DNA of 64,000 nucleotides from Burkholderiaceae bacterium (lineage in GTDB: Bacteria; Pseudomonadota; Gammaproteobacteria; Burkholderiales; Burkholderiaceae_C). The stretch spans positions 386,282 through 450,281 of the forward strand of contig JACKLO010000010.1 of the NCBI GenBank assembly GCA_024235915.1, written 5' to 3'. A program made the translations under genes and the position numbers. The notes below the pieces were generated by a model. It did not search any database and had not been told where the DNA came from. It saw only the letters and a program-made list of their open reading frames with translations. Positions 50,225-59,246 of this stretch are shown in pieces (positions within the stretch are counted from its first letter, which is position 1; each line of letters opens with the position of its first letter).

Positions 50225-50860
50225 ATGACGAACAGGATCGTGCATCCGCTGGCGCTGGCGGCAGCGTTGGCCTTTGCGGCGCCATCTTTTGCGGCGACGA
50301 AGGCGGGGTCGGCCCCGCAACTCATGGGCGTGGGCAGTACCGTGCTGGCCCCGGTGAGCATCAGTGCCACCGAGGTGGTGTTTGACGTCACCGGTGTGCA
50401 GAGCTTCGAGGGTTACGGGAACGCGCTGAACGAGGTTTTCAGCCTCGCGGTGGGTGCCGGCGCAACCGTGGTGTCGGTGGCCTGGGACGTCACGCTGACG
50501 GCCAACAGCCCGAGCTGGCTGTCCGAGATGCGCATGGACTTCTCCGACTCGGCCGAGACCGATGGTGTCAGCCTGACGGTGGGCACTGGCGTGAACAGTG
50601 GCGGGACGCAGAGCTTCAGCAGCGGCGGCACCCTGTTCCTGGCCGACTACGGCCTGGAATTCGCCGTCGGGGCCGACGGTGTGCTGCGCCTGGAGTTCTG
50701 GGAGAGCTACAACGACGTCGCGGGTGGGACCGATGGCGTCTGGGACAGCGGCACGCTGACCTTCGGCATCGCCCCGGTGCCGGAACCCGGCACCTACGGC
50801 CTGATGGCCCTGGGCCTGTTCGCCGTGGGTGCGGCCGCCCGCCGCCGCCGGGCCGCCTGA
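50225..50860 (+). CDS. PEP-CTERM sorting-domain exported protein
   Basis: A 211-residue exported protein. The signal peptide is residues 1-23 (LAFAAPSFA then A). The body is a beta-rich domain with no cysteine. The C-terminus is canonical: VPEPGTYGLMALGLFAVGAA plus RRRR, the exosortase recognition and membrane segment. It stands behind a near-perfect sigma-54 promoter and is followed by a strong terminator, so it is a single-gene unit. In floc-forming betaproteobacteria some PEP-CTERM proteins are RpoN-controlled extracellular-matrix components, which fits here (inference). Confidence 0.92.
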   Translation: MTNRIVHPLALAAALAFAAPSFAATKAGSAPQLMGVGSTVLAPVSISATEVVFDVTGVQSFEGYGNALNEVFSLAVGAGATVVSVAWDVTLTANSPSWLSEMRMDFSDSAETDGVSLTVGTGVNSGGTQSFSSGGTLFLADYGLEFAVGADGVLRLEFWESYNDVAGGTDGVWDSGTLTFGIAPVPEPGTYGLMALGLFAVGAAARRRRAA

Positions 50861-50904
50861 GCCTGGTGCGTGCCGCGCCGGGCTTGAGCCTGGCGCACCC
50901 CGAT

Positions 50905-50927
50905 GAAGCCCGCCGCCGGCGGGCTTC
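50905..50927. terminator. Rho-independent terminator between convergent genes
   Basis: GAAGCCCGCC, loop GCC, GGCGGGCTTC: a perfect ten-base-pair stem followed by TTTC. The A and T bases at the foot of the stem make it usable in both directions, serving the PEP-CTERM gene and the convergent exported-protein gene. Confidence 0.8.
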
Positions 50928-50954
50928 TTTCATGGCCGGGCTCGGCGCTGCGGG

Positions 50955-51647
50955 TCAGGGCGGCAGCGTGCAGCTGCCGTCGCCGGCGTCGCGCACATAG
51001 GCATCGACCGACAGGCTGCCGTTGGCGGCCGACAGCACGTTCCAGCCTGCCTGCAGGAACACCGGCGTCGACGGCCGCTGCGGGCTGAGCTGCGTCAGCG
51101 GCACGCCGTTGACCGACACGTTGAGCAGCACATTGCCGTTGGCGAACAGGTTCACGTAGGGCTGGACTTCGCCGGTGGCCGGGTTCAGCGCACAGCCCGG
51201 TTGCACCGTGGCGGACGACTTGCCGCTGGCCGCGGTCTCCAGGCTGCCGTCGGCACTGAAGCTGTTGCCCGAGGTGTCGGGCAGCTGGCACTGGGTGGCC
51301 GCCACGCTGAATCCGAAGTGGTCGATGGTGCGGCGATTCATCTGCACGGCCACGTCGTCGGTGCCTGCGGGCAGCCAGACACGGGCGGCCGGCTGGCTGG
51401 CCGACAGGCGCGCCACGCGTTGGCCATTGAGCGTCACCACGCCCTTGGTGCGCGACGACGGCTGCAGCAGACCGGTGTCGACGGCCGCCTGCACCACGCC
51501 GGTGGCTGGGTCGGCCAGGCACAACACGCCGCTGGAGGCGTAGGTCCGGCCGCTGGCGCCCACCTGGGTCGGCGAACCCGCCCAGGCCGAGGTCGCCGCG
51601 GCCAACATCGCCAAACTCAAGGCGCAACCGGTCTGAAAACGATGCAT
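50955..51647 (-). CDS. Exported protein of unknown function
   Basis: A 230-residue protein with a signal peptide (MHRFQTGCALSLAMLAAATS then AWAG) and a Thr/Ser/Val-rich beta body. Two similar stretches are visible, VVTLNGQRVARLSASQPAARV and VLLNVSVNGVPLTQLSPQRP, and four Cys (in GVLCLAD, TQCQLPD, PGCALNP and GSCTLPP) could form two disulfides. No PEP-CTERM or membrane anchor is present, so it is probably periplasmic or secreted. I do not recognise a family. Confidence 0.72.
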   Translation of the reverse strand: MHRFQTGCALSLAMLAAATSAWAGSPTQVGASGRTYASSGVLCLADPATGVVQAAVDTGLLQPSSRTKGVVTLNGQRVARLSASQPAARVWLPAGTDDVAVQMNRRTIDHFGFSVAATQCQLPDTSGNSFSADGSLETAASGKSSATVQPGCALNPATGEVQPYVNLFANGNVLLNVSVNGVPLTQLSPQRPSTPVFLQAGWNVLSAANGSLSVDAYVRDAGDGSCTLPP

Positions 51648-51757
51648 CGACCCACTCCTGTCTGCTGGCAGCCGCGAGATGGGCGCCTTCAGCACAGCTT
51701 GGTGGCCGCGCCTGAAGCGGCGCTGAACCCGGCCATGACGCCCGTCAATGTCGGGGG

Positions 51758-53599
51758 TCAAGCCTCGCCGAGGAAGCCGCCGCTCTGGTGCGCCCAAAGC
51801 GCCGCATAGTGGCCACCGGCCGCGCCCTTGGCCAGCAGTTCGGCGTGCGCGCCCATCTCGACGATGCGCCCGGCGTCCAGCACCACCAGCCGGTCCATGC
51901 GCGCGATGGTGGACAGCCGGTGCGCGATGGCGATCACGGTCTTGCCTTCCATCAGGCCCAGCAACTGCTCCTGAATGGCGAGTTCGACCTCGCTGTCCAA
52001 CGCGCTGGTGGCCTCGTCGAGCACCAGGATCGGCGCGTCCTTGAGCACCACGCGCGCAATGCTGATGCGCTGGCGCTGGCCGCCGCTGAGCTTGACGCCG
52101 CGTTCGCCCACATGGGCGTCGTAGCCGGTGCGGCCCTGCCAGTCCTGCAGGCCGAGGATGAACTCGTGCGCCTGTGCCTTCTTCGCCGCGGCCACGATGT
52201 CGTCCAGCGACGCGCCGGGGCGGCCGTAGCGGATGTTGTCGGCGATCGAACGGTGCAGCAGCGAGGTGTCCTGCGTGACCATGCCGATGGCCGCGCGCAG
52301 GCTTTCCTGCGTCACGCCGCGGATGTCCTGGCCATCGATGCGGATCGCGCCCTGCTCCAGGTCGTGGAATCGCAGCAGCAGGTTCACCAGCGTGCTCTTG
52401 CCGGCGCCGGAGCGGCCAACCAGGCCCACGCGCTCACCCGGGCGGATGGCGAGGTCGAAGTCGTCCAGCACGCGCTTGCCGTCGCTGCGGCCGTAGGTGT
52501 AGGTCAGGTGCTCGAAGTGGATCCCGCCCTCGGGCACGTCGAGTTCGCGGGCATCGGGCGCGTCGACCATCGCATGCGGCACGGCGATGGTTTCCATGCC
52601 CTCCTGCACGACGCCGATGTTCTCGAAGATGCTGGTCACCTCCCAGCTCACCCAGCCGGCGACGTTGGCGATGGTCCAGGCCAGCGGCAGCGCCGTGGCC
52701 ACGGTGCCGGCGTCGATGGTGCCGGCGGCCCACAGCCACACGCCGATGCCGCCCGTACCCACCAGCAGCAGCGCGTTGAGCACCGACAGTGTGGTCATGA
52801 AGCGCGTGATCAGCACCATGTGGGCGCGGATGGCCAGCGTGTGCTCGTCGACCACGTCGCGCACGTAGGCGTCCTCGTCGCGGGCGCGCGCGAAGAGCTT
52901 GACGGTCAGGATGTTGGTGTAGCTGTCCACCACCCGACCCATGACCTTGCTGCGCAGTTCGCTGGCGGCCTTGGACAGGTCGCGCACCTGGGGCACGAAA
53001 TGGCGCAGAAAGACCACGTAGCCGGCGAACCACAGCAGCGTCGGGATGGCCAGCCGCCAGTCGCTGGAGGCCATCAGCACCAGCGCGGTGATCCCGTAGG
53101 CCACGATGTACCAGACGCCGCGGATGCTGGAGACCACGCTCTCGCGCACCGCATTGCTGGTCTGCATCACGCGGTTGGCGATGCGGCCGGCAAAGTCGTT
53201 CTGGAAGAAGGGCCAGCTCTGGCGCACCACGTGCCAGTGGCTCTGCCAGCGGATCAGGCTGGTGACCCCTGGGACGACGATGATGTTGCGCACCACGCTG
53301 TCGGCCAGCAGCGCCAGTGGTCGGCCCAGCAGCACCAGCGCGGCCATGCCCAGCAGCATCGGCAGCGCGCCCTGCACGGCGGCGGCGCGGTCGGGCGACT
53401 CCATCAGGCGCACCAAGCGGCCGATGAAGAGCGGGATCACGGTGTCGATCAGCGCCACGCCCAGGCCGGTGGCGAACAGTGCGGCATAGAGACCGCGCGA
53501 CTGGCGCACGAAGTGCCAGTAGAAGGCCCACAGCCCGGTGGGCGGCGCGCCATCGGGAACAGCGGTGGGGCGCAGGCGCGCCCAGGACAGGGTGGGCAT
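51758..53599 (-). CDS. ABC exporter, fused permease and ATPase
   Basis: A 613-residue type IV (MsbA/MDR-like) exporter half-transporter. Six membrane helices lie within residues about 35-330. The nucleotide-binding domain has Walker A GLVGRSGAGKSTLVN, signature LSGGQRQRISIARVV, Walker B ILVLDEATSALDSE and switch IAHRLST. It works as a homodimer or with a partner. ATG 53599 is eight bases after the amgK stop on the same strand, so the genes may be co-transcribed. The substrate is unknown. Confidence 0.93.
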   Translation of the reverse strand: MPTLSWARLRPTAVPDGAPPTGLWAFYWHFVRQSRGLYAALFATGLGVALIDTVIPLFIGRLVRLMESPDRAAAVQGALPMLLGMAALVLLGRPLALLADSVVRNIIVVPGVTSLIRWQSHWHVVRQSWPFFQNDFAGRIANRVMQTSNAVRESVVSSIRGVWYIVAYGITALVLMASSDWRLAIPTLLWFAGYVVFLRHFVPQVRDLSKAASELRSKVMGRVVDSYTNILTVKLFARARDEDAYVRDVVDEHTLAIRAHMVLITRFMTTLSVLNALLLVGTGGIGVWLWAAGTIDAGTVATALPLAWTIANVAGWVSWEVTSIFENIGVVQEGMETIAVPHAMVDAPDARELDVPEGGIHFEHLTYTYGRSDGKRVLDDFDLAIRPGERVGLVGRSGAGKSTLVNLLLRFHDLEQGAIRIDGQDIRGVTQESLRAAIGMVTQDTSLLHRSIADNIRYGRPGASLDDIVAAAKKAQAHEFILGLQDWQGRTGYDAHVGERGVKLSGGQRQRISIARVVLKDAPILVLDEATSALDSEVELAIQEQLLGLMEGKTVIAIAHRLSTIARMDRLVVLDAGRIVEMGAHAELLAKGAAGGHYAALWAHQSGGFLGEA

Positions 53600-53607
53600 G
53601 GCGGCGC

Positions 53608-54705
53608 CTAGAAGGTGAAACCTTCGCCGACGCGTTGGCCGCTCATCGGGGCCAGCAACGGCAGCAGCGGGCGCAGCGGCGCGTAGCGGTTGGCCACCTT
53701 GGTGGCATAGGCGAAGAAGCGCGGCAGGTCGGCGGCATAGGCCGGCTTGCCATCGCGATGCTTCAGGCGGCAAAAGATGCCCAGCACCTTCAGGTGGCGC
53801 TGCAGGCCCATCCATTCCAGTGCGCGCCAGAACTCGCCGAAGTCGTGCGCCATCGCCTCGCCCAGCGGCACGCCGGCGCGCCGCGCCTGTTCCCACCAAC
53901 GCACGGCCCAGTCGATCTCGCGCTCCTCCTCCCACGACAGGAAGGCGTCGCGCAGCATCGAGGCCACGTCGTAGGTCACTGGGCCGCGGACGGCGTCCTG
54001 GAAATCGAGGATGCCGGGGATGGGGTCGGCCAGCATCAGGTTGCGCGGCATCCAGTCCCGGTGCACCGCCACCTGCGGCTGCGCCAGCGCGCTGTCGATG
54101 AGGCTGCGGCACACGCGGTCCCAGGCGGCGCGTTCCTTGTCGTTCCAGGTGATGCCGAACTCGCGCTGCACGCACCACTCCGGGAACAGCGCGAGTTCGC
54201 GGGCGAGCAAGGCCTCGTCGTAGGGCGGCAGGTCGTCGGCCGGCACCTGCTGCTGGAAGTGCACCAGCGCCTGCAGCGCCTGTCGCATCAGGTGGTCGGC
54301 TTCAGGCGCATCGCATTGCTGCAGACGGTGAAGGTAGAGCTCGTGGCCCAGGTCGCCCAGCAGCAGGAACCCCTGCGTCTCGTCGGCTGCCAGCACCGCC
54401 GGCGCGTTCAACCCGGCAGCGGCGATGCGCCGGGCCATGCGCACGAACGGACGCACGTCTTCCTGCGGCGGTGGTGCGTCCATCACGATGAGGCTGCCGA
54501 CCTGCGCCTGCACACGGAAATAGCGGCGGAAACTGGCGTCGGCCGATGCCGGCACCAGCGATTCGCGGCGCAGACCGTGCGCGTCCGTGACGCTGGCGAA
54601 CCAGGCCTCGAAGGCAGCCTCACGCGCCGGGTCGGCCCAGGCGATGGCCGTGCTGGGCCGGGGTGCCGGGTTGCCGGCGGTGTCGGAGGAGGCGGCAGGG
54701 GGCAT
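53608..54705 (-). CDS. amgK: Anomeric sugar kinase AmgK-like (aminoglycoside phosphotransferase fold)
   Basis: A 365-residue kinase of the APH fold. The catalytic loop is VHRDWMPRNLML (His-Arg-Asp), the metal site ILDFQDAVRGPVTYDVASM, and the N-terminal DASFRRYFRV is typical of AmgK, which phosphorylates N-acetylmuramate and N-acetylglucosamine at the anomeric carbon for cell-wall recycling. Position beside and divergent from lptD, 18 bases apart, is as in pseudomonads. There the next gene is the uridylyltransferase murU, but here an ABC exporter follows instead. Confidence 0.87.
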   Translation of the reverse strand: MPPAASSDTAGNPAPRPSTAIAWADPAREAAFEAWFASVTDAHGLRRESLVPASADASFRRYFRVQAQVGSLIVMDAPPPQEDVRPFVRMARRIAAAGLNAPAVLAADETQGFLLLGDLGHELYLHRLQQCDAPEADHLMRQALQALVHFQQQVPADDLPPYDEALLARELALFPEWCVQREFGITWNDKERAAWDRVCRSLIDSALAQPQVAVHRDWMPRNLMLADPIPGILDFQDAVRGPVTYDVASMLRDAFLSWEEEREIDWAVRWWEQARRAGVPLGEAMAHDFGEFWRALEWMGLQRHLKVLGIFCRLKHRDGKPAYAADLPRFFAYATKVANRYAPLRPLLPLLAPMSGQRVGEGFTF

Positions 54706-54723
54706 GGATAATTCATTCTACGA

Positions 54724-57042
54724 ATGTCGGTCCCCCGCCCTGCCCAGCGTCGGCTCGCCTGGCTCGCCTTGACGGCCTCCCTGACCTGCCTGCCGACGGC
54801 TCACGCGGCGGGCAAGGCGGGCGCGGCCGCGGCCGTGCCGATCACGCTGGAGGCCGACCGCATCGACGTCACCGCCGACCGTGAGGCCGTGGCCGAGGGT
54901 GATGTGCGCCTGCGCCAGGGCGGCCTGCTGATCCGTGCCGACCGCCTGAGCTACCGCCCGCCCAGCGACCGCGCTGCCGCCACCGGCGCAGTGCGCGTGG
55001 AGCGCGAAGGTGCGGTGTTCCGCGGCGATGCCGCCGAAATGACGGTGCGCGATTTCAGCGGCTGGTTCGTGGCGCCGGAGTTCGACTTCCTGCAGCTGGG
55101 CACGCGTGGCGAGGCATCACGCATCGACTTTGCCAGCCGCACGCGGCTGACCATGGCCGACGCCCGCTACACCAGCTGCGCGCGACCCGAAGACGGCAGC
55201 GAGCCCGACTGGCAGCTGCAGGCGCGCGAGGTCACGATGGACTTCGACGCCAACGAAGGCCGCGCCTCGGGGGCCCGGCTGCGTTTCCAGGGCGTGCCGA
55301 TCCTGGCGCTGCCGCGCATGAGCTTCCCGGTGACCGGTGCGCGCAAGACGGGCTGGCTGCCGCCGACGCTGGGCCTGGACAGCCGCAGCGGCCTCGAACT
55401 CTCCGTGCCCTGGTACTGGAACCTGGCACCCGACCACGACCTGACGCTGACGCCACGCATCATCACGCGCCGCGGGGTGGGCCTGGACACCCAGTTCCGC
55501 TGGTTGGCGGCCGGCCACGAGGGCCAGGTCGACACCGAGTGGTTGCCCGACGACCGCGTGGCCGGCCGCGCGCGCGGGCTGCTGGCGCTGCGCCACCGGC
55601 ATCGCTTGGCCGGATTGGCCAACCTCAGTGTCGACGGCGTGCGTGTCTCCGACGCCGACTGGTGGAAGGACTTCCCGCGCATCGACGGCCACCTGACGCC
55701 GCGCTTGCTGCCGTCTTCGGCGCGTCTGGACCGCTCGCTGGCCTTCGGCCCGCTGGCGCTGAACACCTATGCCCAGGTGCAGCACTGGCAGGTGCTGCAG
55801 GACGCCGACGCACCCATCGTGGCGCCCTATGCCCGCGCGCCGCGCCTGGGCCTGTCGGGGCGCGGCAGCGGCGGCTGGCTGGGGCCGCTGGAAGTCGGTT
55901 TCGAGACCGAAGTCAATCACTTCGTGCGCCCGGCCGACGACAGCGTGGGCGACCGCCTGGAAGGCTGGCGCTGGCATGCGCTGGGGCAGGTGGCCTGGCC
56001 CTGGCGCGAAGGCGGCTTCAGCATCGTGCCTCGGCTGGCCTTCAACGCGGCGAAGTACCGCACCGACACCCCGATGGCCGACGGCCGGCGCGACGCGTCA
56101 CGCCTGATCGGCACCTTCTCCCTCGATGCCGGCCTGCGGCTGGAGCGGGAGGCCGAAGGCTGGTTCGGCCGCGGCGCGCTGCGGCAGACCCTGGAGCCCC
56201 GACTGCTCTATGTGCGCACCCCGTACGAGCGCCAGGACCACCTGCCCAACTTCGACGCCTACGGCAAGGACTTCAACCTCAGCTCGATCTACGCTACCAA
56301 CGGCTTTTCCGGCATCGACCGCGTCTCCGATGCGAACGAACTGACGGCCGGCGTCACCAGCCGCCTGATCGACCCCGCCGACGGGGGCGAACTGCTGCGC
56401 ATGGGCATCGTGCAGCGCTTCCGTTTCGCCGACCAGCGGGTGGCGCCGCAGGCCGACGGCAGCGTCGACGGCCCGGTGCAGGACCAGCGGCTGTCCGACA
56501 TCCTGCTGTTCGGGTCGACGACGCTGCTGCCGCGCTGGACGCTGGACGCGACGATGCAGTACAGCCCCGACATCGGCCGCCTGCAGCGGTCCATCGTCGG
56601 CGCCAGCTACCTGGCGGGGCCGTACCGCACTGTCAGCGGACGCTACCGCCTGGCGCGCGGTGTGAGCGAGCAGTTCGAGCTTGGTTGGCAATGGCCGTTG
56701 AACGCGCCGGCGGCGGGTGGCGCGCGAAACAGCAGCCGAAGCAGCTGCAGCGGCACCTGGTATGGCGTGGGGCGCATCAACTACAGCCTGAAGGACAGCC
56801 GCATCACCGATTCGCTGGTCGGCGCCGAGTACGACGCCGGCTGCTGGATCCTGCGCATGGTGGCCGAACGCCAGTCCACCGGCGTGTCCCAGGCCACGAC
56901 GCGGCTGATGCTGCAACTGGAACTCGTGGGCCTGTCCAGACTCGGACCGAGCCCGCTGCAGGTCCTGAAGGACAATATCCCCGGTTACCGCCTGCTGCGC
57001 GAAGCCGACGATGCGCCCGCCGGCGCGGCCACGACACCATGA
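54724..57042 (+). CDS. lptD: LPS-assembly protein LptD
   Basis: A 772-residue outer-membrane beta-barrel that inserts lipopolysaccharide into the outer leaflet with LptE. Signal peptide (ending TAHAAG) at residues 1-22. The LptA-like jelly-roll domain covers about 38-190 (ITLEADRIDVTADREAVAEG), and the barrel follows. Cysteines for the activating disulfides are at about residue 153 (YTSCARP) and near the end (SRSSCSGTWYG and AGCWILR). It is coupled to surA by an ATGA overlap. surA encodes its chaperone, and DsbA in this window would oxidise it. Confidence 0.95.
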   Translation: MSVPRPAQRRLAWLALTASLTCLPTAHAAGKAGAAAAVPITLEADRIDVTADREAVAEGDVRLRQGGLLIRADRLSYRPPSDRAAATGAVRVEREGAVFRGDAAEMTVRDFSGWFVAPEFDFLQLGTRGEASRIDFASRTRLTMADARYTSCARPEDGSEPDWQLQAREVTMDFDANEGRASGARLRFQGVPILALPRMSFPVTGARKTGWLPPTLGLDSRSGLELSVPWYWNLAPDHDLTLTPRIITRRGVGLDTQFRWLAAGHEGQVDTEWLPDDRVAGRARGLLALRHRHRLAGLANLSVDGVRVSDADWWKDFPRIDGHLTPRLLPSSARLDRSLAFGPLALNTYAQVQHWQVLQDADAPIVAPYARAPRLGLSGRGSGGWLGPLEVGFETEVNHFVRPADDSVGDRLEGWRWHALGQVAWPWREGGFSIVPRLAFNAAKYRTDTPMADGRRDASRLIGTFSLDAGLRLEREAEGWFGRGALRQTLEPRLLYVRTPYERQDHLPNFDAYGKDFNLSSIYATNGFSGIDRVSDANELTAGVTSRLIDPADGGELLRMGIVQRFRFADQRVAPQADGSVDGPVQDQRLSDILLFGSTTLLPRWTLDATMQYSPDIGRLQRSIVGASYLAGPYRTVSGRYRLARGVSEQFELGWQWPLNAPAAGGARNSSRSSCSGTWYGVGRINYSLKDSRITDSLVGAEYDAGCWILRMVAERQSTGVSQATTRLMLQLELVGLSRLGPSPLQVLKDNIPGYRLLREADDAPAGAATTP

Positions 57043-58385
57043 TCCGACACACCCTTCTCCGCCCGGCCCTGGCCGCCTGCGCCGTTCTCTGCACGCTGGC
57101 CCCGGCCAGCGCGCAGCGCGTGGCCGAGCCGCGCGTGGTGGCCACGCCCGGCGATCACATCGTGGCGGTGGTCAACCGCGACCTCGTCACCTCGGTCGAA
57201 CTCGGCACCCGCCAGGCCATGATCCGCCAGAACGCCCTGCGTGCCGGGCAGGCGGTGCCGCCGGCCGATGCCCTGCGCACCCAGGCCCTGGACAGCCTGA
57301 TCGAGGAGCGGGTCATCGTGACCCACGCCCGTGAACAGGGCTGGCGCATCGACGAGGCCGAAGTCGACCGTGCCGTGCAGAGCGTGGCCTCGCAGAACCA
57401 GATGACCCTGGAGCAGCTGCGCGAGCGGCTGCAGATCGAGGGGCTGGACATGGTGCGGTTCCGCAACCAGCTGCGCGACCAGATCGCCGTCGAGCGCACG
57501 CGAGAGCAGGAGGTGATCGCCCGCATCGTCGTCGACGATGCCGACATCGATCGCGCCCTGGAGGCTGAACGCGAGGCCGCGCGCGCCAATGCCGAGATCA
57601 ACATCGCCCAGATCCTGGTCTCGGTGCCTGAAGGCGCGGACGGCACCGTGCTGGCCGAGCGCCGGCTGCGCGCCGAACAGGTGCTGGCGCGGGTGCGCGG
57701 CGGCGAGGATTTCGCCACCGTGGCCCGCGAGCTGTCGGACGACGCCAGCCGTGAGCGTGGTGGCGAACTCGGCCTGCGGCCGCCGGCGCGCCTGCCGGAC
57801 CTTTTTGTCGACGCGGTGCGTGGCCTGGAGGCCGGCCAGGTGGCGGCGGCGCCGGTGCGCAGCGGCGCTGGTTTCCATGTGCTCAAGCTGCTGCAGCGCC
57901 AGGCCGCGGCGGCCGACGAGGGGGTCGTCGAAACCCGGGCGCGCCACATCCTGCTGCGCACGTCCGCGCAGGCGTCACCGGAGCAGGCCGCACGCCGCCT
58001 GCGCGACCTTAAGCGCCAGATCGAGAGCGGCGAGCGCCGCTTCGAGGACGTGGCGCGCGAGGTGTCCGAGGACGGTTCGGCCGCGGCCGGCGGCGACCTC
58101 GGCTGGTACGGGCCGGGCGTGATGGTGCCGGAGTTCGACCAGCCCGCAGGCCGTTTGGCGCCGGGGGAGATCTCTGAGCCGGTGGCCTCGCGCTTCGGCG
58201 TGCACCTGATCCAGGTGCTGGAGCGCCGTCGCACCGCGCTGCCGCCAGCCGAACGGCGTGCACAGGTGCGCAACGTGCTGCGCGAGCGCAAGTTCGAACA
58301 AGCCTATGCCGATTGGGTGGACGAACTGCGCGCACGCGCCTACATCGAGATCCGCGACCCCGAACTCGCCACGGCGAGCCGGTAA
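57039..58385 (+). CDS. surA: Peptidyl-prolyl isomerase and chaperone SurA
   Basis: A 448-residue periplasmic chaperone for outer-membrane proteins including LptD. Signal peptide 1-25 (LAPASAQ). The SurA N-terminal domain spans about 35-180. Two parvulin domains follow (the first starts INIAQILVSVPEG, the second TRARHILLRTSA at about 300), and a short C-terminal helix closes the fold. Its start overlaps the lptD stop by four bases. The following gene is rsmA; pdxA, which sits between surA and rsmA in E. coli, is absent. Confidence 0.96.
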   Translation: MIRHTLLRPALAACAVLCTLAPASAQRVAEPRVVATPGDHIVAVVNRDLVTSVELGTRQAMIRQNALRAGQAVPPADALRTQALDSLIEERVIVTHAREQGWRIDEAEVDRAVQSVASQNQMTLEQLRERLQIEGLDMVRFRNQLRDQIAVERTREQEVIARIVVDDADIDRALEAEREAARANAEINIAQILVSVPEGADGTVLAERRLRAEQVLARVRGGEDFATVARELSDDASRERGGELGLRPPARLPDLFVDAVRGLEAGQVAAAPVRSGAGFHVLKLLQRQAAAADEGVVETRARHILLRTSAQASPEQAARRLRDLKRQIESGERRFEDVAREVSEDGSAAAGGDLGWYGPGVMVPEFDQPAGRLAPGEISEPVASRFGVHLIQVLERRRTALPPAERRAQVRNVLRERKFEQAYADWVDELRARAYIEIRDPELATASR

Positions 58386-58402
58386 GCCACGGCCCGGCGC
58401 CC

Positions 58403-59185
58403 ATGGCCGCCCACATCGCCCGCAAGCGCTTCGGCCAGCACTTCCTGACCGACGGCGCCGTGATCGGCGCCATCGTGCGCGAGATCGATCCGCGACCGGG
58501 CCAGGCGCTGGTGGAGATCGGGCCTGGCCTGATGGCGCTGACGCAACCGCTGCTGGAGCGTTGCGGGGCCATGACGGTGATCGAACTCGACCGTGATCTG
58601 GCGGCCCGGCTGCGCGCGCGTGCCGGCCTGCAGGTGGTGGAGGCCGACGTGCTGACGGTGGATTTCGGCGCCCTGGCCGACACCGCCGCACCCAAGCCGC
58701 TGCGGGTGGTGGGCAACCTGCCCTACAACATCTCCAGCCCCATCCTCTTTCACCTGCTGCCCTGGGCCGATCGTGTGGCCGACCAGCACTTCATGCTGCA
58801 GAAGGAAGTGGTCGACCGCATGGTGGCCACGCCCGGCAGCAAGGACTTCGGGCGCCTGTCGGTGATGCTGCAGTGGCGCTACTACATGGAGTCGGTGCTC
58901 GACGTGCCGCCGGAGGCCTTCGACCCGCCACCACGGGTGGATTCGGCCGTGGTGCGCATGCTGCCGTGGCCGCAGCCGGCCGCGCTGGACCCGACGGTGC
59001 TGGAAGCGTTGGTGCAGTCGGCCTTTTCACAGCGACGCAAGCTGCTGCGCCACACGTTGGGGCGCTGGCTCGAGGCCCGGGGCTGCACCGCGGCCTTCGA
59101 CTTGCAGCGCCGCGCCGAGGAAGTGCCGGTGGCGGAATACGTGACGCTGGCCGCCACGGTGTCGGCCGCTGATCACCAGGATTAG
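58403..59185 (+). CDS. rsmA: 16S rRNA (adenine(1518)-N(6)/adenine(1519)-N(6))-dimethyltransferase
   Basis: A 260-residue KsgA/RsmA enzyme that dimethylates A1518 and A1519 in 16S rRNA during small-subunit assembly. The opening RKRFGQHFLTD, SAM motif EIGPGLMALTQPLLE and the catalytic NLPYNISSPI are diagnostic. The C-terminal helical domain carries AFSQRRKLLRHTLG. It follows surA by 17 bases in the lptD-surA-rsmA order conserved in proteobacteria and is followed by a hairpin. Confidence 0.97.
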   Translation: MAAHIARKRFGQHFLTDGAVIGAIVREIDPRPGQALVEIGPGLMALTQPLLERCGAMTVIELDRDLAARLRARAGLQVVEADVLTVDFGALADTAAPKPLRVVGNLPYNISSPILFHLLPWADRVADQHFMLQKEVVDRMVATPGSKDFGRLSVMLQWRYYMESVLDVPPEAFDPPPRVDSAVVRMLPWPQPAALDPTVLEALVQSAFSQRRKLLRHTLGRWLEARGCTAAFDLQRRAEEVPVAEYVTLAATVSAADHQD

Positions 59186-59198
59186 ACGGCGGCCTGAA

Positions 59199-59232
59199 TG
59201 ACGAAGGGCCCCGACAGGGGCCCTTGGCGTCA
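59199..59232. terminator. Terminator hairpin between convergent rsmA and barstar-like gene
   Basis: AAGGGCCCC, loop GACA, GGGGCCCTT is a perfect nine-base-pair stem (59204-59225), extended after a two-base bulge by TGACG/CGTCA. It lies between convergent stops. There is no long U-run, but stem strength supports bidirectional termination. Confidence 0.65.
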
Positions 59233-59246
59233 GAGACGTGGCGACG

